This document shows, one piece after another, positions 17,489 through 26,568 of a stretch of DNA of 35,518 nucleotides. A program made the translations under genes and the position numbers. Origin of the DNA: Chitinophagales bacterium (GTDB lineage: Bacteria; Bacteroidota; Bacteroidia; Chitinophagales; Chitinophagaceae); NCBI GenBank assembly GCA_013297995.1, contig JAAFJB010000027.1, positions 1 to 35,518 on the forward strand, given 5' to 3'. The first letter of the stretch is position 1; the number at the start of each line of letters is the position of its first letter. The notes under the pieces were generated by a model. It saw only the letters and a program-made list of their open reading frames with translations. It searched no databases and had not been told where the DNA came from.

Positions 17489-17908
17489 ATGGAATTAGCT
17501 TCTCCTCATTTATTTGTATACGGCTCTCTACGAAGTGGGTTTAATCACCCGGCTTATGCCTATATTAGTAAATATTTTACTTTTAAAGCAGAGGCAGTTG
17601 TGAAAGGGAAATTGTACCAACTTCCCGATTATCCTGCAGCCATTCCTACTGATGAAGAACTTTTTATAAAGGGGGAGCTCTATGAAATGATTGAACCCGC
17701 GGAATCTTCTTGGGCTTTTGCTCAGTTAGACGAATACGAAGGAGTAAAACCCGAAGATGGGTCTATCCCATTTTATAATCGGGTATTAACAAAAATTTAC
17801 TTTAATAATCAAAACCTACAGGCTTGGGTATACTGGTACAATCAATCGGTTGAAGCTGGTGTGTATATAGAGAGTGGCGATTTACTAGCTTATTTGCAAC
17901 AAAAATAG
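17489..17908 (+). CDS. Gamma-glutamylcyclotransferase-like (AIG2/GGCT) family protein
   Basis: A 139-residue cytoplasmic protein with the GGCT signature FVYGSLRSG (9-17) that binds the substrate carboxylate. A Glu-containing LDEYEG (80-85) supplies the probable catalytic acid, and FYNRVLTKI plus AWVYWYN form the later strands. Family members cyclise gamma-glutamyl peptides or amines to 5-oxoproline; many bacterial members have no proven substrate. It starts 12 bp after the LUD gene and ends 5 bp before the phosphatase gene, so it sits within an operon. Confidence 0.85.
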   Translation: MELASPHLFVYGSLRSGFNHPAYAYISKYFTFKAEAVVKGKLYQLPDYPAAIPTDEELFIKGELYEMIEPAESSWAFAQLDEYEGVKPEDGSIPFYNRVLTKIYFNNQNLQAWVYWYNQSVEAGVYIESGDLLAYLQQK

Positions 17909-17913
17909 TCGGC

Positions 17914-18678
17914 ATGAATTGGATGGCTTCTCCAGAAAAAAAAATATATCTTTTATCCGATTTTCATCTGGGTGCGCCTAATGCTGCTGAAAGTTTAGCT
18001 AGAGAAAAAAAAATTGTACAGTTTTTAGATGAAATAAAAAATAAAGCAACTGCCATATATATTGTAGGCGATTTGTTTGACTTCTGGTATGAGTACCAAA
18101 AATCTGTTCCAAAAGGTTTTGTTAGGTTGATGGGAAAATTAGCAGAGCTTACCGATGCGGGACTACCCATTTATGTATTCACAGGCAATCATGATATGTG
18201 GATGAGTGGTTATTTTGAAGCAGAACTAAATATTAAAGTGTACCATAAACCACAAATATTTGAATGGAATAATAAACGCTTTTTTATAGGCCACGGTGAC
18301 GGATTAGGCCCAGGCGACCAAGGCTATAAAATGCTAAAAAAAATATTTAGAAATCCTATTTGTAGGTGGTTATTTGGCCTATTACACCCAGATTTGGGTA
18401 TTGGTCTCGCCAACTATTTCAGTAGAAAAAGTAGAGAGAAAACAGGCAGTTCAGACGAGGAATTTTTAGGAGAAGATCGGGAGTGGTTAATATTATTCTG
18501 TAAAGAAATGTTGCAGAAAGAATATTTCGATTATTTTATTTTTGGTCACAGACATTACCCAATTGATTTAGCTTTGCCCAATAATAGCAGGTATATTAAT
18601 TTGGGAGATTGGATTCGTAATTATACTTATGCAAGTTTTGACGGTACAAGCATTCAATTGCAGCATTTTAAATCTTGA
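17914..18678 (+). CDS. UDP-2,3-diacylglucosamine diphosphatase (LpxH-like)
   Basis: A calcineurin-type phosphoesterase probably catalysing the lipid A step from UDP-2,3-diacylglucosamine to lipid X. Metal ligands occur in LpxH order: Asp16 and His18 (SDFHLG), Asp53 and Asp56 (GDLFDFW), Asn92-His93-Asp94 (GNHD), His127 (GHGDG) and GHRH near residue 208. The 254-residue length fits. The loop IFRNPICRWLFGLLHPDLGI suggests a membrane-facing helical insert like the LpxH cap. It is packed 5 bp after the previous gene and 19 bp before the channel gene. LpxG or an orphan phosphoesterase are less likely alternatives. Confidence 0.88.
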   Translation: MNWMASPEKKIYLLSDFHLGAPNAAESLAREKKIVQFLDEIKNKATAIYIVGDLFDFWYEYQKSVPKGFVRLMGKLAELTDAGLPIYVFTGNHDMWMSGYFEAELNIKVYHKPQIFEWNNKRFFIGHGDGLGPGDQGYKMLKKIFRNPICRWLFGLLHPDLGIGLANYFSRKSREKTGSSDEEFLGEDREWLILFCKEMLQKEYFDYFIFGHRHYPIDLALPNNSRYINLGDWIRNYTYASFDGTSIQLQHFKS

Positions 18679-18697
18679 TACCTATAACAATTAGCAG

Positions 18698-19789
18698 ATG
18701 GAAAAATTATTACAACAAGTGGTTTTTAATAATACAGTAGAACAATATCTGTATGTATTGATGGTGATTTTTGTTGCATTACTTCTAAAAAGGGTGATCT
18801 CTAAATATTTAGCTAAGCTTTTGTTTAAACTGGTAGGAAAAGCAGGAAAAAATAATGCTCGAGATTCCTTTCTAAATTTGGTGGTACAGCCCTTAGATTA
18901 TTTTCTGGTAGTACTTATTGCTATTATAACGCTCGATAAACTAACGTTTCCAGAAATACTTAATTTTAAACTGTATAAAATTTCGTTTAAATACTTAATT
19001 GATTCACTTACCAATGGTGTATTAATTGTTGTATTTATTTGGTTGGGATTACGAGTAATTGAGTTTATTGCAATGATTTTAGAGGAAAAAGCCAATCAAA
19101 CAGCGGGGTTAACCGATAATCAATTGATTCTTTTTTTCAAAGATTTTTTCAAAGCAATTTTAGTCATCACTGGTATCTTACTCATACTTCGGTTTTCTTT
19201 TAATAAAGACATCAGCAATCTCTTAACGGGACTAAGCATTGTAGGAGCGGCACTGGCACTGGCTACCCGAGAAAGCCTTGAGAACCTGATTGCTTCTTTT
19301 ATAATATTTTTCGATAAGCCATTTTGTACAGGAGACCTAGTAAAAGTAAACGGCTTTGCAGGCACCATAGAAAAAATTGGCTTGAGAAGTACCCGAATTC
19401 GAACCCTCGAAAAAACCTATATCTCTGTTCCCAATAAACAAATGGTAGATACCATTGTAGACAATATTTCATTGCGAACCCACCACAAAGCAGAATTTAA
19501 ATTCGAGATCGGCTTAGAAGCTAGCGTTCAACAACTAACGGATTTTATGGGAGGAATAAAAACAGTATTAGCAAGTACAGCCGTAGAAAATAGTATGGTA
19601 ATACTTTCCGATTCTGGAAAAAATGCACATATAATTCTTATTGAATATCTAACAGCCATGGAACAACCTATGGCAGAATTTTTAGAACAAAAACAAGAAA
19701 TAATTTTATCTATATTGTTATTGATGGAGAGAAGCAAATTACAAATGGCTGCAGCGGCAACAGATGTAGTAATTAGGCAATCCGTGTAA
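18698..19789 (+). CDS. Small-conductance mechanosensitive channel (MscS family)
   Basis: A 363-residue inner-membrane channel that opens under tension to release solutes. There are about four membrane helices: near 18-32, 68-83, 100-122 and a pore-lining segment ISNLLTGLSIVGAALALATR then ESLENLIASF (about 170-205). The beta domain follows (KPFCTGDLVKVNGFAGTIEK, RSTRIRTLEKTYISVPN). The Ala/Gly-rich pore helix and the PNK motif are diagnostic. It closes the rsfS-ftsH run; its stop is 13 bp from the convergent MerR-type gene stop, with no obvious hairpin terminator in the gap. Confidence 0.94.
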   Translation: MEKLLQQVVFNNTVEQYLYVLMVIFVALLLKRVISKYLAKLLFKLVGKAGKNNARDSFLNLVVQPLDYFLVVLIAIITLDKLTFPEILNFKLYKISFKYLIDSLTNGVLIVVFIWLGLRVIEFIAMILEEKANQTAGLTDNQLILFFKDFFKAILVITGILLILRFSFNKDISNLLTGLSIVGAALALATRESLENLIASFIIFFDKPFCTGDLVKVNGFAGTIEKIGLRSTRIRTLEKTYISVPNKQMVDTIVDNISLRTHHKAEFKFEIGLEASVQQLTDFMGGIKTVLASTAVENSMVILSDSGKNAHIILIEYLTAMEQPMAEFLEQKQEIILSILLLMERSKLQMAAAATDVVIRQSV

Positions 19790-19802
19790 ACCGATAGCTG
19801 CC

Positions 19803-20444
19803 TTAGTTTAAAGCCGATTTTAATTCGAGCAAAAAAGTTTTAAACTTAGTTAGCGAATGTATCAGCTGGGTTTCTGTACTAATTTTTTGTTTGTTATTTT
19901 TTAAATAACTCTTAGCTCCTTCAATAGAAAATTTCCTTTGTCGCAATAAAAAATAAATCAGCTCTATATTTTTTATGTCTTCAACCCTAAACAATCGATC
20001 CCCTTTTCTGGTTTTTCTAGGTTGAAGAATGTCAAACTCATTTTCCCAATACCTTAAAAGTGAAGTGTTTACTTTAAACCATGCGGCAACTTCACTAATG
20101 GGATAGTATAATTTCTGATTCAATATTGCATCTTCAGGAACTTCAATTAGGTCTACCGTTGCGTTTATTTCTTTAAAAGATTTTCTACCTCTTTTACTAG
20201 GTGCTTTAGAAGACTTCTTTGCTTTTTCTTTTGGAGTTACTGTAACTTCCAAATTGTTGCGCTTTACTTTTACCAGAATTTGTTCGCTGGCATATACCAC
20301 CGGAGCTGGTTCGGCAGCAACCGTCTCCTCAATATTTGGTGCCAGCACTTCCGGCTTTTTTAAAGCAGGCTGCTTTTTTGCTTTTGCTACGGGAGAAGTA
20401 ATGGGCATACCAAATAGGTCAAGCTGTTGCGAACTGTTCTGCAT
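19803..20444 (-). CDS. MerR-type regulator with long basic N-terminal extension and QLDLF motif
   Basis: A 213-residue protein. A MerR-type winged helix lies at about 112-182 (LYYPISEVAAWFKVNTSLLR, RYWENEFDIL, GDRLFRVEDIKNIELI). The preceding 110 residues are Lys/Ala/Pro-rich and probably disordered, with an AT-hook-like KRGRKSF at 84-90. Residues 7-11 are QLDLF, an exact match to the bacterial sliding-clamp-binding consensus QL[SD]LF. No C-terminal ligand domain or metal-binding Cys is present, so it is not a classical metal-responsive MerR. The ATG at 20444 follows a TAATTTTA sequence by a few nt. Target genes unknown. Confidence 0.85.
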   Translation of the reverse strand: MQNSSQQLDLFGMPITSPVAKAKKQPALKKPEVLAPNIEETVAAEPAPVVYASEQILVKVKRNNLEVTVTPKEKAKKSSKAPSKRGRKSFKEINATVDLIEVPEDAILNQKLYYPISEVAAWFKVNTSLLRYWENEFDILQPRKTRKGDRLFRVEDIKNIELIYFLLRQRKFSIEGAKSYLKNNKQKISTETQLIHSLTKFKTFLLELKSALN

Positions 20445-20526
20445 AGGATAAAATTAGCACCAATTTCTACTACTTACACTTTAAACCGCAAGCAAGTGGA
20501 TAAGATGTAAGTATCTTGCAATTAAT

Positions 20527-21384
20527 ATGCAAAATCAAGCTATTGAAACAATTGTGGTATGTGGTGCCGGAACCATGGGTATGGGGATTGCACAAGTAGC
20601 AGCCCAGAGTGGGTTTGGTACTATTTTGTTCGACTTGAACCCAACAGTGTTAGAAAAAGCAAGATTGGCCATTGAAGCGCAGGTAAACAAATGGGTGGCA
20701 AAAGAAAAAATAAGTGCCTATGAGTCAACCCAGCTGCTGAAGCGACTATCATTCACCACCAATATCAACCAATGTATTGGAGGGCTAGTAATAGAAGCTA
20801 TTGTAGAGCAATTATCCACTAAAGCGAGGCTGTTGAATCAACTTGCTGCCATCAATGCTGGTAGTACTATTTTTGCCACCAACACTTCTTCTATTTCAAT
20901 AGATGCGCTAGCCAGTGCGATAAGCTGCCCCAATCAATTGGTAGGGATGCATTTTTTTAACCCAGCTCCAATCATGAAGTTGGTAGAAATTATTGAAGGG
21001 GCAAATACCAATCCTGCCTATGTACAAACTGTATTTAGTATAGCAGAAGCTATGGGCAAAACACCGGTTATTTGCAAGGATGCACCTGGTTTTATTGTAA
21101 ATCGGGTTGCTAGGCACTATTATTTAGAAGCCATGGAATTGGTATCCAGTGAATTAGCAACTATTGAGCAAGTAGACCAAATTTTAGAAGCTGCGGGTTT
21201 TAAAATGGGGCCTTTTAAGTTGATGGATTTGATAGGGATGGATATCAATTATAGTGTAAGTAATATTGTTTGGGAGGCTTTGGGTAAACCTAATAGGCTA
21301 ATCCCTTCTTCCTTGCAAAAAGAAAAAGTAAACAAAGGTGAGTTGGGAAAGAAAACTGGAAAGGGTTTTTATACCTATTCGTAA
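20527..21384 (+). CDS. 3-hydroxyacyl-CoA (3-hydroxybutyryl-CoA) dehydrogenase
   Basis: An NAD-dependent oxidoreductase of fatty acid beta-oxidation or butyrate-type metabolism, interconverting 3-hydroxyacyl-CoA and 3-oxoacyl-CoA. The 285-residue length is typical for the single-function enzyme. The Rossmann motif is GAGTMGMG (13-20). The catalytic pair is His142 in MHFFNPAPIMKLVEII and Glu154. The helical dimer domain has KDAPGFIVNRVARHYYLEAM and the end GKKTGKGFYTY. A TATCTTGCA sequence, near the promoter consensus, precedes the ATG. No thiolase or crotonase is adjacent. Confidence 0.95.
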   Translation: MQNQAIETIVVCGAGTMGMGIAQVAAQSGFGTILFDLNPTVLEKARLAIEAQVNKWVAKEKISAYESTQLLKRLSFTTNINQCIGGLVIEAIVEQLSTKARLLNQLAAINAGSTIFATNTSSISIDALASAISCPNQLVGMHFFNPAPIMKLVEIIEGANTNPAYVQTVFSIAEAMGKTPVICKDAPGFIVNRVARHYYLEAMELVSSELATIEQVDQILEAAGFKMGPFKLMDLIGMDINYSVSNIVWEALGKPNRLIPSSLQKEKVNKGELGKKTGKGFYTYS

Positions 21385-21439
21385 AATGCCTAAATTTTTT
21401 TGGAAGAATGGGTTAAGGAAAAATACCCTTTTAATGGGG

Positions 21440-22840
21440 CTATAAATTAATATTCACTTCATTATCCCAATTTCCTCTTATTGATAAGGGTTTACTAATC
21501 AATTGAACCACTTCAGGTTGTTTTTTAGTGTTACCAAAAAAACCAGTATCCCATATTCCATTTTTGTTGGTATCATAAAGAATTCTAAGTTCATAGGTTC
21601 CAGCAAAGAATAATTTTCTAATCAATTCACTTGCAGTTAGTGGAACAGATTCTATCAATTTATCGGACTGAAAAAATTGTAGAACCGGATTTTTTTGAAG
21701 ATTTAAATTGGCAAACCTTAGCCTAATACTGCCATACTCAATTTCTTTTTTTGTAGTAAACTTAATGGTATCAGCTTTTGCAAGTAAAGCACCACCTGTA
21801 TCAACTACCGCATCTTTGTTTACAATTAATCGGAATGATTGCTTTTCTTTCCAGTTGTAAACAATACTCAATTTGGTTTTACTAGTATCTAATAAAAGTT
21901 GATAGTTTTTTATGGCAATACGATTGGTATCGGTAAAATAAATTTTACTACTATCGGCAGATTTTAAGGGACGATTAAAACTAAGTACTAGGGGGCTCAA
22001 CAGATCCTGCTGGCTCGTTTCAAGCGAAGTGCTTATTTTAAGCGTTTTATCTACTTTGTTTTTATTAACAACAGTTGTAGTTGTTTTTGGCTTCTGTTTG
22101 AATGCTTCAAAAGCATAGAGGGTATCTGTTGGAGTTGGTCCTTTTACAATAAGTGGCTCATTTCTAAAAGCAAATAGTTTGGTACTGTCATCATACCGTT
22201 TGGAGTAATCATTTGGTACCACAAATACCCCATAAGTGCCACTGGATAGGTTATTAAAAACAAATTCTCCTTTACTATTGATGCGAGTATAATATCGGGG
22301 CCTTAGTTTTACAATAGCTGAATCGCTGATCTTGTTGTGTAATACAACAATTAAAGTAGAATCTGCTCTTCCTTTTTCAGCTAAAAAAACAATGCCTTTG
22401 TAGCTGTAATTATCAATTTTATTTCCAGTAGAAAAAACATACCTAAAGTCCTTTAAAATATTGCTTTCATTTACGTCTCTTATTGCGTTTCCAAAGTTGA
22501 GAGAATAGGTTGTATTAGCCTCAAGTGAATCTTTTATTTTGATGGATATATTTTTTAATTTGTAATCAACCAATGGGTCTGTTTTAAGAGTTGGAGAAAC
22601 AATTAGATTTTGTTGAACATTATCAAGCGTAATATATTCATCAAACTGAATGGTGATTTGCTTTGGTGAAATATTTATAGCCGAATCTTTGGGTAATGCC
22701 ATTACTAGTTTTGGGGGAAGGCTATCCCTGGCACCACCACTTGGCGGTATAATATTAGCACAGGAGTTGAGAAGAAACAAAACTGCCAGCAGCAAAGAAA
22801 AAAGAGTGCTAGACTGAACAAGTATTTTTTTACAATTCAT
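21440..22840 (-). CDS. Ig-like domain lipoprotein of Bacteroidota
   Basis: A 466-residue predicted lipoprotein. The lipobox is LLNSC with Cys27 after a hydrophobic stretch. Next comes SGGARDSLPPKLVMALPKDS, the opening of a SbsA/Big_5-type Ig-like domain (ISPKQITIQFDEYITLDNVQ). Later beta-rich regions include a carboxypeptidase-regulatory-like fold (NSKGEFVFNNLSSGTYGVFV), and the end holds YDTNKNGIWDTGFF. Such proteins are common in Bacteroidota and of unknown function, probably at the outer membrane surface or in the periplasm. It follows the helicase gene by 22 bp on the same strand. A TAATTTTG element ends 8 nt before its ATG. Confidence 0.85.
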   Translation of the reverse strand: MNCKKILVQSSTLFSLLLAVLFLLNSCANIIPPSGGARDSLPPKLVMALPKDSAINISPKQITIQFDEYITLDNVQQNLIVSPTLKTDPLVDYKLKNISIKIKDSLEANTTYSLNFGNAIRDVNESNILKDFRYVFSTGNKIDNYSYKGIVFLAEKGRADSTLIVVLHNKISDSAIVKLRPRYYTRINSKGEFVFNNLSSGTYGVFVVPNDYSKRYDDSTKLFAFRNEPLIVKGPTPTDTLYAFEAFKQKPKTTTTVVNKNKVDKTLKISTSLETSQQDLLSPLVLSFNRPLKSADSSKIYFTDTNRIAIKNYQLLLDTSKTKLSIVYNWKEKQSFRLIVNKDAVVDTGGALLAKADTIKFTTKKEIEYGSIRLRFANLNLQKNPVLQFFQSDKLIESVPLTASELIRKLFFAGTYELRILYDTNKNGIWDTGFFGNTKKQPEVVQLISKPLSIRGNWDNEVNINL

Positions 22841-22848
22841 AATAGGTG

Positions 22849-22856
22849 CAAAATTA
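22849..22856 (-). promoter_or_regulatory. Putative lipoprotein promoter -7 element (TAATTTTG)
   Basis: A TAnnTTTG match in the 22-bp gap after the helicase gene, ending 8 nt before the lipoprotein ATG. The lipoprotein may therefore have its own start. No -33 TTG seen. Confidence 0.35.
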
Positions 22857-22862
22857 CTTTAT

Positions 22863-25800
22863 TTAATGGCCTATTTCATCATCAGGTTCGGATTGGTGAA
22901 GATCTATAGCCAATTCATGGGTTTTAACAAAATTACACCAATGGCACTCGGGTTTGCCGCAGCCAGTATAGAAATCTCTCTGCTGAATTTTCTCCCAAAC
23001 CGTACTTATTTGTTTCTCTACTAAATTGATATCATCGGTAGTGATATCAATTTTCTTTTTGTGGAACAGTTTTTGGTTATCAGGCTCAACAAAATCAAAC
23101 TCACTACTAACTACTTGCCAGTTTTTTTGCTCATAATTGTCTACCAGTATCTTATAAAATACTGCCTGCCTCCAGTAATCGCCCCCATTGGGGGTTTTAA
23201 TATCTGGGCGCATTAGTTTTTCTTTGGCTTTAACTACGTCGCCAGACTTATAATCTACCACATTTACCTCCTTACCGTTGAATTCTAGCTTGTCTAGTTT
23301 TCCTTTAATAGGCACTCCATTTACCACTACATTTTTAATGGTTCTTTCAATTACAACTATTTTATTCCAATGCTTACTATAAGTGTCGTAGTAATTACTA
23401 AGTACTTCGCCGCCATATTCCATTCTACGGTTGAATTGTTCTTTGGTAAAATGCTGCCTATTCCGGTTCATATACTTTTCAAAATATTGAATAAATAGTT
23501 CCTTGTTTGGAAAATGGTTTTGTTCTTGCATGAATTGAAATAGTTTCTGCAAGGCTTCGTGAATAGCAGATCCGAATTCGGTGGCCTCAGATTTTCCGGA
23601 GGGAACCCTTACTAGATTATTAAAATAAAATTGGAGGGGGCATTTTAAGTAATTGCTGAGCGCTGTTACATTCATCACAAATTTATCAAGTAGCCGATTG
23701 ATGAAATCAGCTTCTATTTTTTCAATTTCAGGTTTTAGTTCATCTTCAAAAGTGAGGGCAGCAAATTCACTTATTACTGTAATATCTAACGTACAAGTGA
23801 TAATTTTAATAGGGTTTTCGGCTTGTATTTCCGCAATAAACATGGAAGGTTCTAAAGGTTTTCCTGCGCTGTTAAATGAATGATAAGAAATAATTAGGTT
23901 GGTTTCTGCGCGGGTAAGTGCCACATAAAATAATCGTCTTAATTCTTCCTCACTACTCTGTATTGGTTGGGAATTAAAAAGAGTATCGGGAAGCTGGTAT
24001 CCGCCATTGGGTTTTCTTTTCTTTTCCCAATGGCTGGCGGTGCAACCAACGAGAAAAACGTATTCGAATTCTAAACCTTTAGAACCGTGTGCAGTTAAGA
24101 AATTTACACCCTTATTATTTCCATTCACTTCAATTAGGGGAATGCTAAGACCTTCTTTTTCCATTAATTCAATAATGGAAATCAGGGCTTGTAAGTGAAG
24201 GGTAGGGTTTCTGCTGGTTTCTTCTTTAATAAAATCAAAAAGGGCGGTAATTACTTGCAAATGCCAATGTTTCTCATTGCTTTGCATGATAAAGCTGAGT
24301 AAGCCAGTATCAAAAATAATATTTCTAAATAACTGTTGCAAAGTAATATTAGTAGCATCTCCTATTAATTTTTCCAATGAATCAAGCGCTGGCTTTAGCC
24401 CCTTAATTCCATTACTAAAAAGGTCTTTTGCTGGTTCACTGGCTTTTTCGAGACAAAATTTACGGAGGGAAGTTTTCTGATCCCCAAATTTTTTATCTGC
24501 CACAGCAGCACTTAGTTTGGCAATTTCAATGGGTGCAATGCCGAACCAATTGAAATGTAAAATTTCAAAAAGCATTTCATCGCCACCGTAAGGTGTATCA
24601 TGCTCCGCGGCTAGGTATTTTAGAATTAGAATTACTTTTTGAGCGAGTGGGATATGTAAAATATTGAGATTTCTTTTGCTGAATATCGGAATATTTTTCT
24701 GTTTAAAATAGGTAGCCAATACTTCCCCATATTTATTCTCTTTGTAAATGACTGCTATTTTTGCAGGTTCTTTTCCTGCTGCAATAAGTTGCGCAATACG
24801 AAGTGTAATATCTATCATTTCCTGCTGCTGGTTTTCATATTCATGAATCAGCGGAGGGTTGTTAAGTCTATTTATTTTTGAATTAGCGGCGAGTAAATCT
24901 TTTGATAGGTTTTCAATTTTATTTACCAAACGTTCTTTATTTCTATTAATTAAAGTTTTAGAAACGTCTAAAATAGGTTGTGTAGATCGGTAGTTATTGG
25001 TAAGAACAATAGTGAGAATAGAATGGCTGTACTGATCAGCAAATCGTTCCATATTTTCAATATTGGCACCTTGAAAACGATAGATACTTTGGTCATCGTC
25101 GCCCACCACAAAAATATTGGGAGTATCCCAAAAGCTGATGAGGTTTTCAACCAACTTATTTTGAGTACCGCTTGTATCTTGGTATTCATCAACTAGAATA
25201 TACTGAAACTGCTCTTGGTATTTTGAAAGTAATATTTTGTTTTCATTAAAAGCCTGCAATACCCAATTAATCATATCATCAAAATCGTAGCGATTTCGTT
25301 TGCGCATAAGGGTTTGAAAATGATCGAATTCATTCACAGCAGCGCGCAGCTTTTCCATCCTTTGATGGGCTTCTTTAATTTTATCTTCTTTTAGATCTCC
25401 TTTGGCATATGGCTTTCTACTAACTTGATAAATAAATTCAGCTCTAGTAGGAATATCTTTTAGGTAAGCGTTAATGCATTCGTTAATATGAGCAGGCGTC
25501 CAACCTTCTTTTTTCATATTACTAAAAAGCCGTTTCAAATTATTGATTTCAAAGTAAACATCACCACGGTATCTTTTGAGTGGATTATTTTTAGGAAAAG
25601 AATCAATAAGTTGTTTGAATAAGTCAATGCTTTCTAATTCGGAAATGGCGTCGAGACTATTTTTTTCGAATAGAGAAAGATTGTCTTGAATAATATCGTT
25701 ACAAAAAGCGTGGAAAGTATAAATATTCACCTTGTAAGCATCTGGTCCAATAAATTCCAATAATCTTTTTCGCATGGCAACAACGCCAGCGTCAGTATAG

Positions 25801-26006
25801 GTAAGGCAGAGAATATTTTCGGGTTGTGTGTCAGTTTCTAATAAAATTTTTCCAATACGGGCACTCAGAATCTGCGTTTTTCCCGTTCCTGGTCCTGCAA
25901 TCACCATTACTGGCCCTTCAATGGTATCAACAGCTTTTTTTTGAGCGTTGTTAAGTGATTCGTAGAGGGCATTGAAATGAATAAGTTGATCAGCATGCTT
26001 TGTCAT
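22863..26006 (-). CDS. UvrD/RecB-like helicase fused to a Cys-cluster PD-(D/E)XK nuclease
   Basis: A 1047-residue DNA repair or recombination enzyme. The SF1 helicase occupies the first 750 residues: Q-motif LNNAQKKAVD, Walker A AGPGTGKT (Lys43), YTFHAFC, Walker B ILVDEYQDTS, GDDDQSIYRFQGAN, TAHGSKGLEF and RRLFYVALTRA. The C-terminal part has a first Cys near residue 788 (YLKCPLQFYF), GSAIHEAL, IKGKLDKLE, VVDYKSGD and QAVFYKIL, then Cys1016, Cys1021 and Cys1024 in CGKPECHWC. This matches the iron-sulphur-stapled nuclease of AddB/AdnB-type proteins. It has no neighbouring AddA/RecC-like partner in the window. Likely role: resecting double-strand breaks. It is divergent from the SRPBCC gene with 51 bp between. 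Confidence 0.92.
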   Translation of the reverse strand: MTKHADQLIHFNALYESLNNAQKKAVDTIEGPVMVIAGPGTGKTQILSARIGKILLETDTQPENILCLTYTDAGVVAMRKRLLEFIGPDAYKVNIYTFHAFCNDIIQDNLSLFEKNSLDAISELESIDLFKQLIDSFPKNNPLKRYRGDVYFEINNLKRLFSNMKKEGWTPAHINECINAYLKDIPTRAEFIYQVSRKPYAKGDLKEDKIKEAHQRMEKLRAAVNEFDHFQTLMRKRNRYDFDDMINWVLQAFNENKILLSKYQEQFQYILVDEYQDTSGTQNKLVENLISFWDTPNIFVVGDDDQSIYRFQGANIENMERFADQYSHSILTIVLTNNYRSTQPILDVSKTLINRNKERLVNKIENLSKDLLAANSKINRLNNPPLIHEYENQQQEMIDITLRIAQLIAAGKEPAKIAVIYKENKYGEVLATYFKQKNIPIFSKRNLNILHIPLAQKVILILKYLAAEHDTPYGGDEMLFEILHFNWFGIAPIEIAKLSAAVADKKFGDQKTSLRKFCLEKASEPAKDLFSNGIKGLKPALDSLEKLIGDATNITLQQLFRNIIFDTGLLSFIMQSNEKHWHLQVITALFDFIKEETSRNPTLHLQALISIIELMEKEGLSIPLIEVNGNNKGVNFLTAHGSKGLEFEYVFLVGCTASHWEKKRKPNGGYQLPDTLFNSQPIQSSEEELRRLFYVALTRAETNLIISYHSFNSAGKPLEPSMFIAEIQAENPIKIITCTLDITVISEFAALTFEDELKPEIEKIEADFINRLLDKFVMNVTALSNYLKCPLQFYFNNLVRVPSGKSEATEFGSAIHEALQKLFQFMQEQNHFPNKELFIQYFEKYMNRNRQHFTKEQFNRRMEYGGEVLSNYYDTYSKHWNKIVVIERTIKNVVVNGVPIKGKLDKLEFNGKEVNVVDYKSGDVVKAKEKLMRPDIKTPNGGDYWRQAVFYKILVDNYEQKNWQVVSSEFDFVEPDNQKLFHKKKIDITTDDINLVEKQISTVWEKIQQRDFYTGCGKPECHWCNFVKTHELAIDLHQSEPDDEIGH

Positions 26007-26057
26007 TTTATAAAGATACCATGAACCTTATTATTTAATTGCTGTTATATAAATATT

Positions 26058-26555
26058 ATGTCAAAAGTTTATAGTCTTAAAACCGTTCAAAAAATTCCTA
26101 TTTCATTAGATGAAGCTTGGGATTTCTTTAGTAAGCCTGATAATTTAAAGGAGATAACTCCTAACAATCTAGGGTTCAATATTGTAAGTAAGCACCATGG
26201 AAGTGCTATGTATGCAGGCCAGATTATTGAATATACAGTGAAGCCATTACTCGGAGTACCGTTGTATTGGATGACAGAGATTAGTCACGTTGAACCCAAG
26301 CGCTTTTTTGTAGATGAACAGCGTTTTGGGCCATACAGTATGTGGCATCACCAACATCATTTTAAAACTATAAAGGGAGGAGTGGAGATGACGGATATAG
26401 TACATTATAAACTACCGCTCTGGGTATTGGGGGATCTTGCCAACAGCATCTTGGTAAAAGCCCAGTTAAGGGGAATTTTCAACTACCGGTTTAAGGCAGT
26501 AGACGAAAAATTTGGAACTTGGGCTGGGGCTGAGCATGCGGTTATTTTTGGTTAA
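26058..26555 (+). CDS. SRPBCC-family protein
   Basis: A 165-residue cytoplasmic START/Bet v1-fold protein with no signal peptide. It opens KTVQKIPISLDEAWDFFSKP, the usual entry into the ligand-binding fold. Later come ISHVEPKRFFVDEQRFGPYS and WHHQHHFKTIKGGVEMTDIV, and an Arg/Tyr C-terminal helix (GIFNYRF). Some relatives are annotated as cell division inhibitors by similarity to Slr1223-like proteins, but with no direct proof. The ligand is unknown. It converges with the NTF2-like gene; stops are 13 bp apart. Confidence 0.85.
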   Translation: MSKVYSLKTVQKIPISLDEAWDFFSKPDNLKEITPNNLGFNIVSKHHGSAMYAGQIIEYTVKPLLGVPLYWMTEISHVEPKRFFVDEQRFGPYSMWHHQHHFKTIKGGVEMTDIVHYKLPLWVLGDLANSILVKAQLRGIFNYRFKAVDEKFGTWAGAEHAVIFG

Positions 26556-26568
26556 AAGAATGGCTTAA

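Noticed and set aside
21385..21439. Possible terminator between the 3-hydroxyacyl-CoA dehydrogenase and Ig lipoprotein genes
   Set aside because: Only a 4-bp GGGT/ACCC stem is seen, too weak to call.
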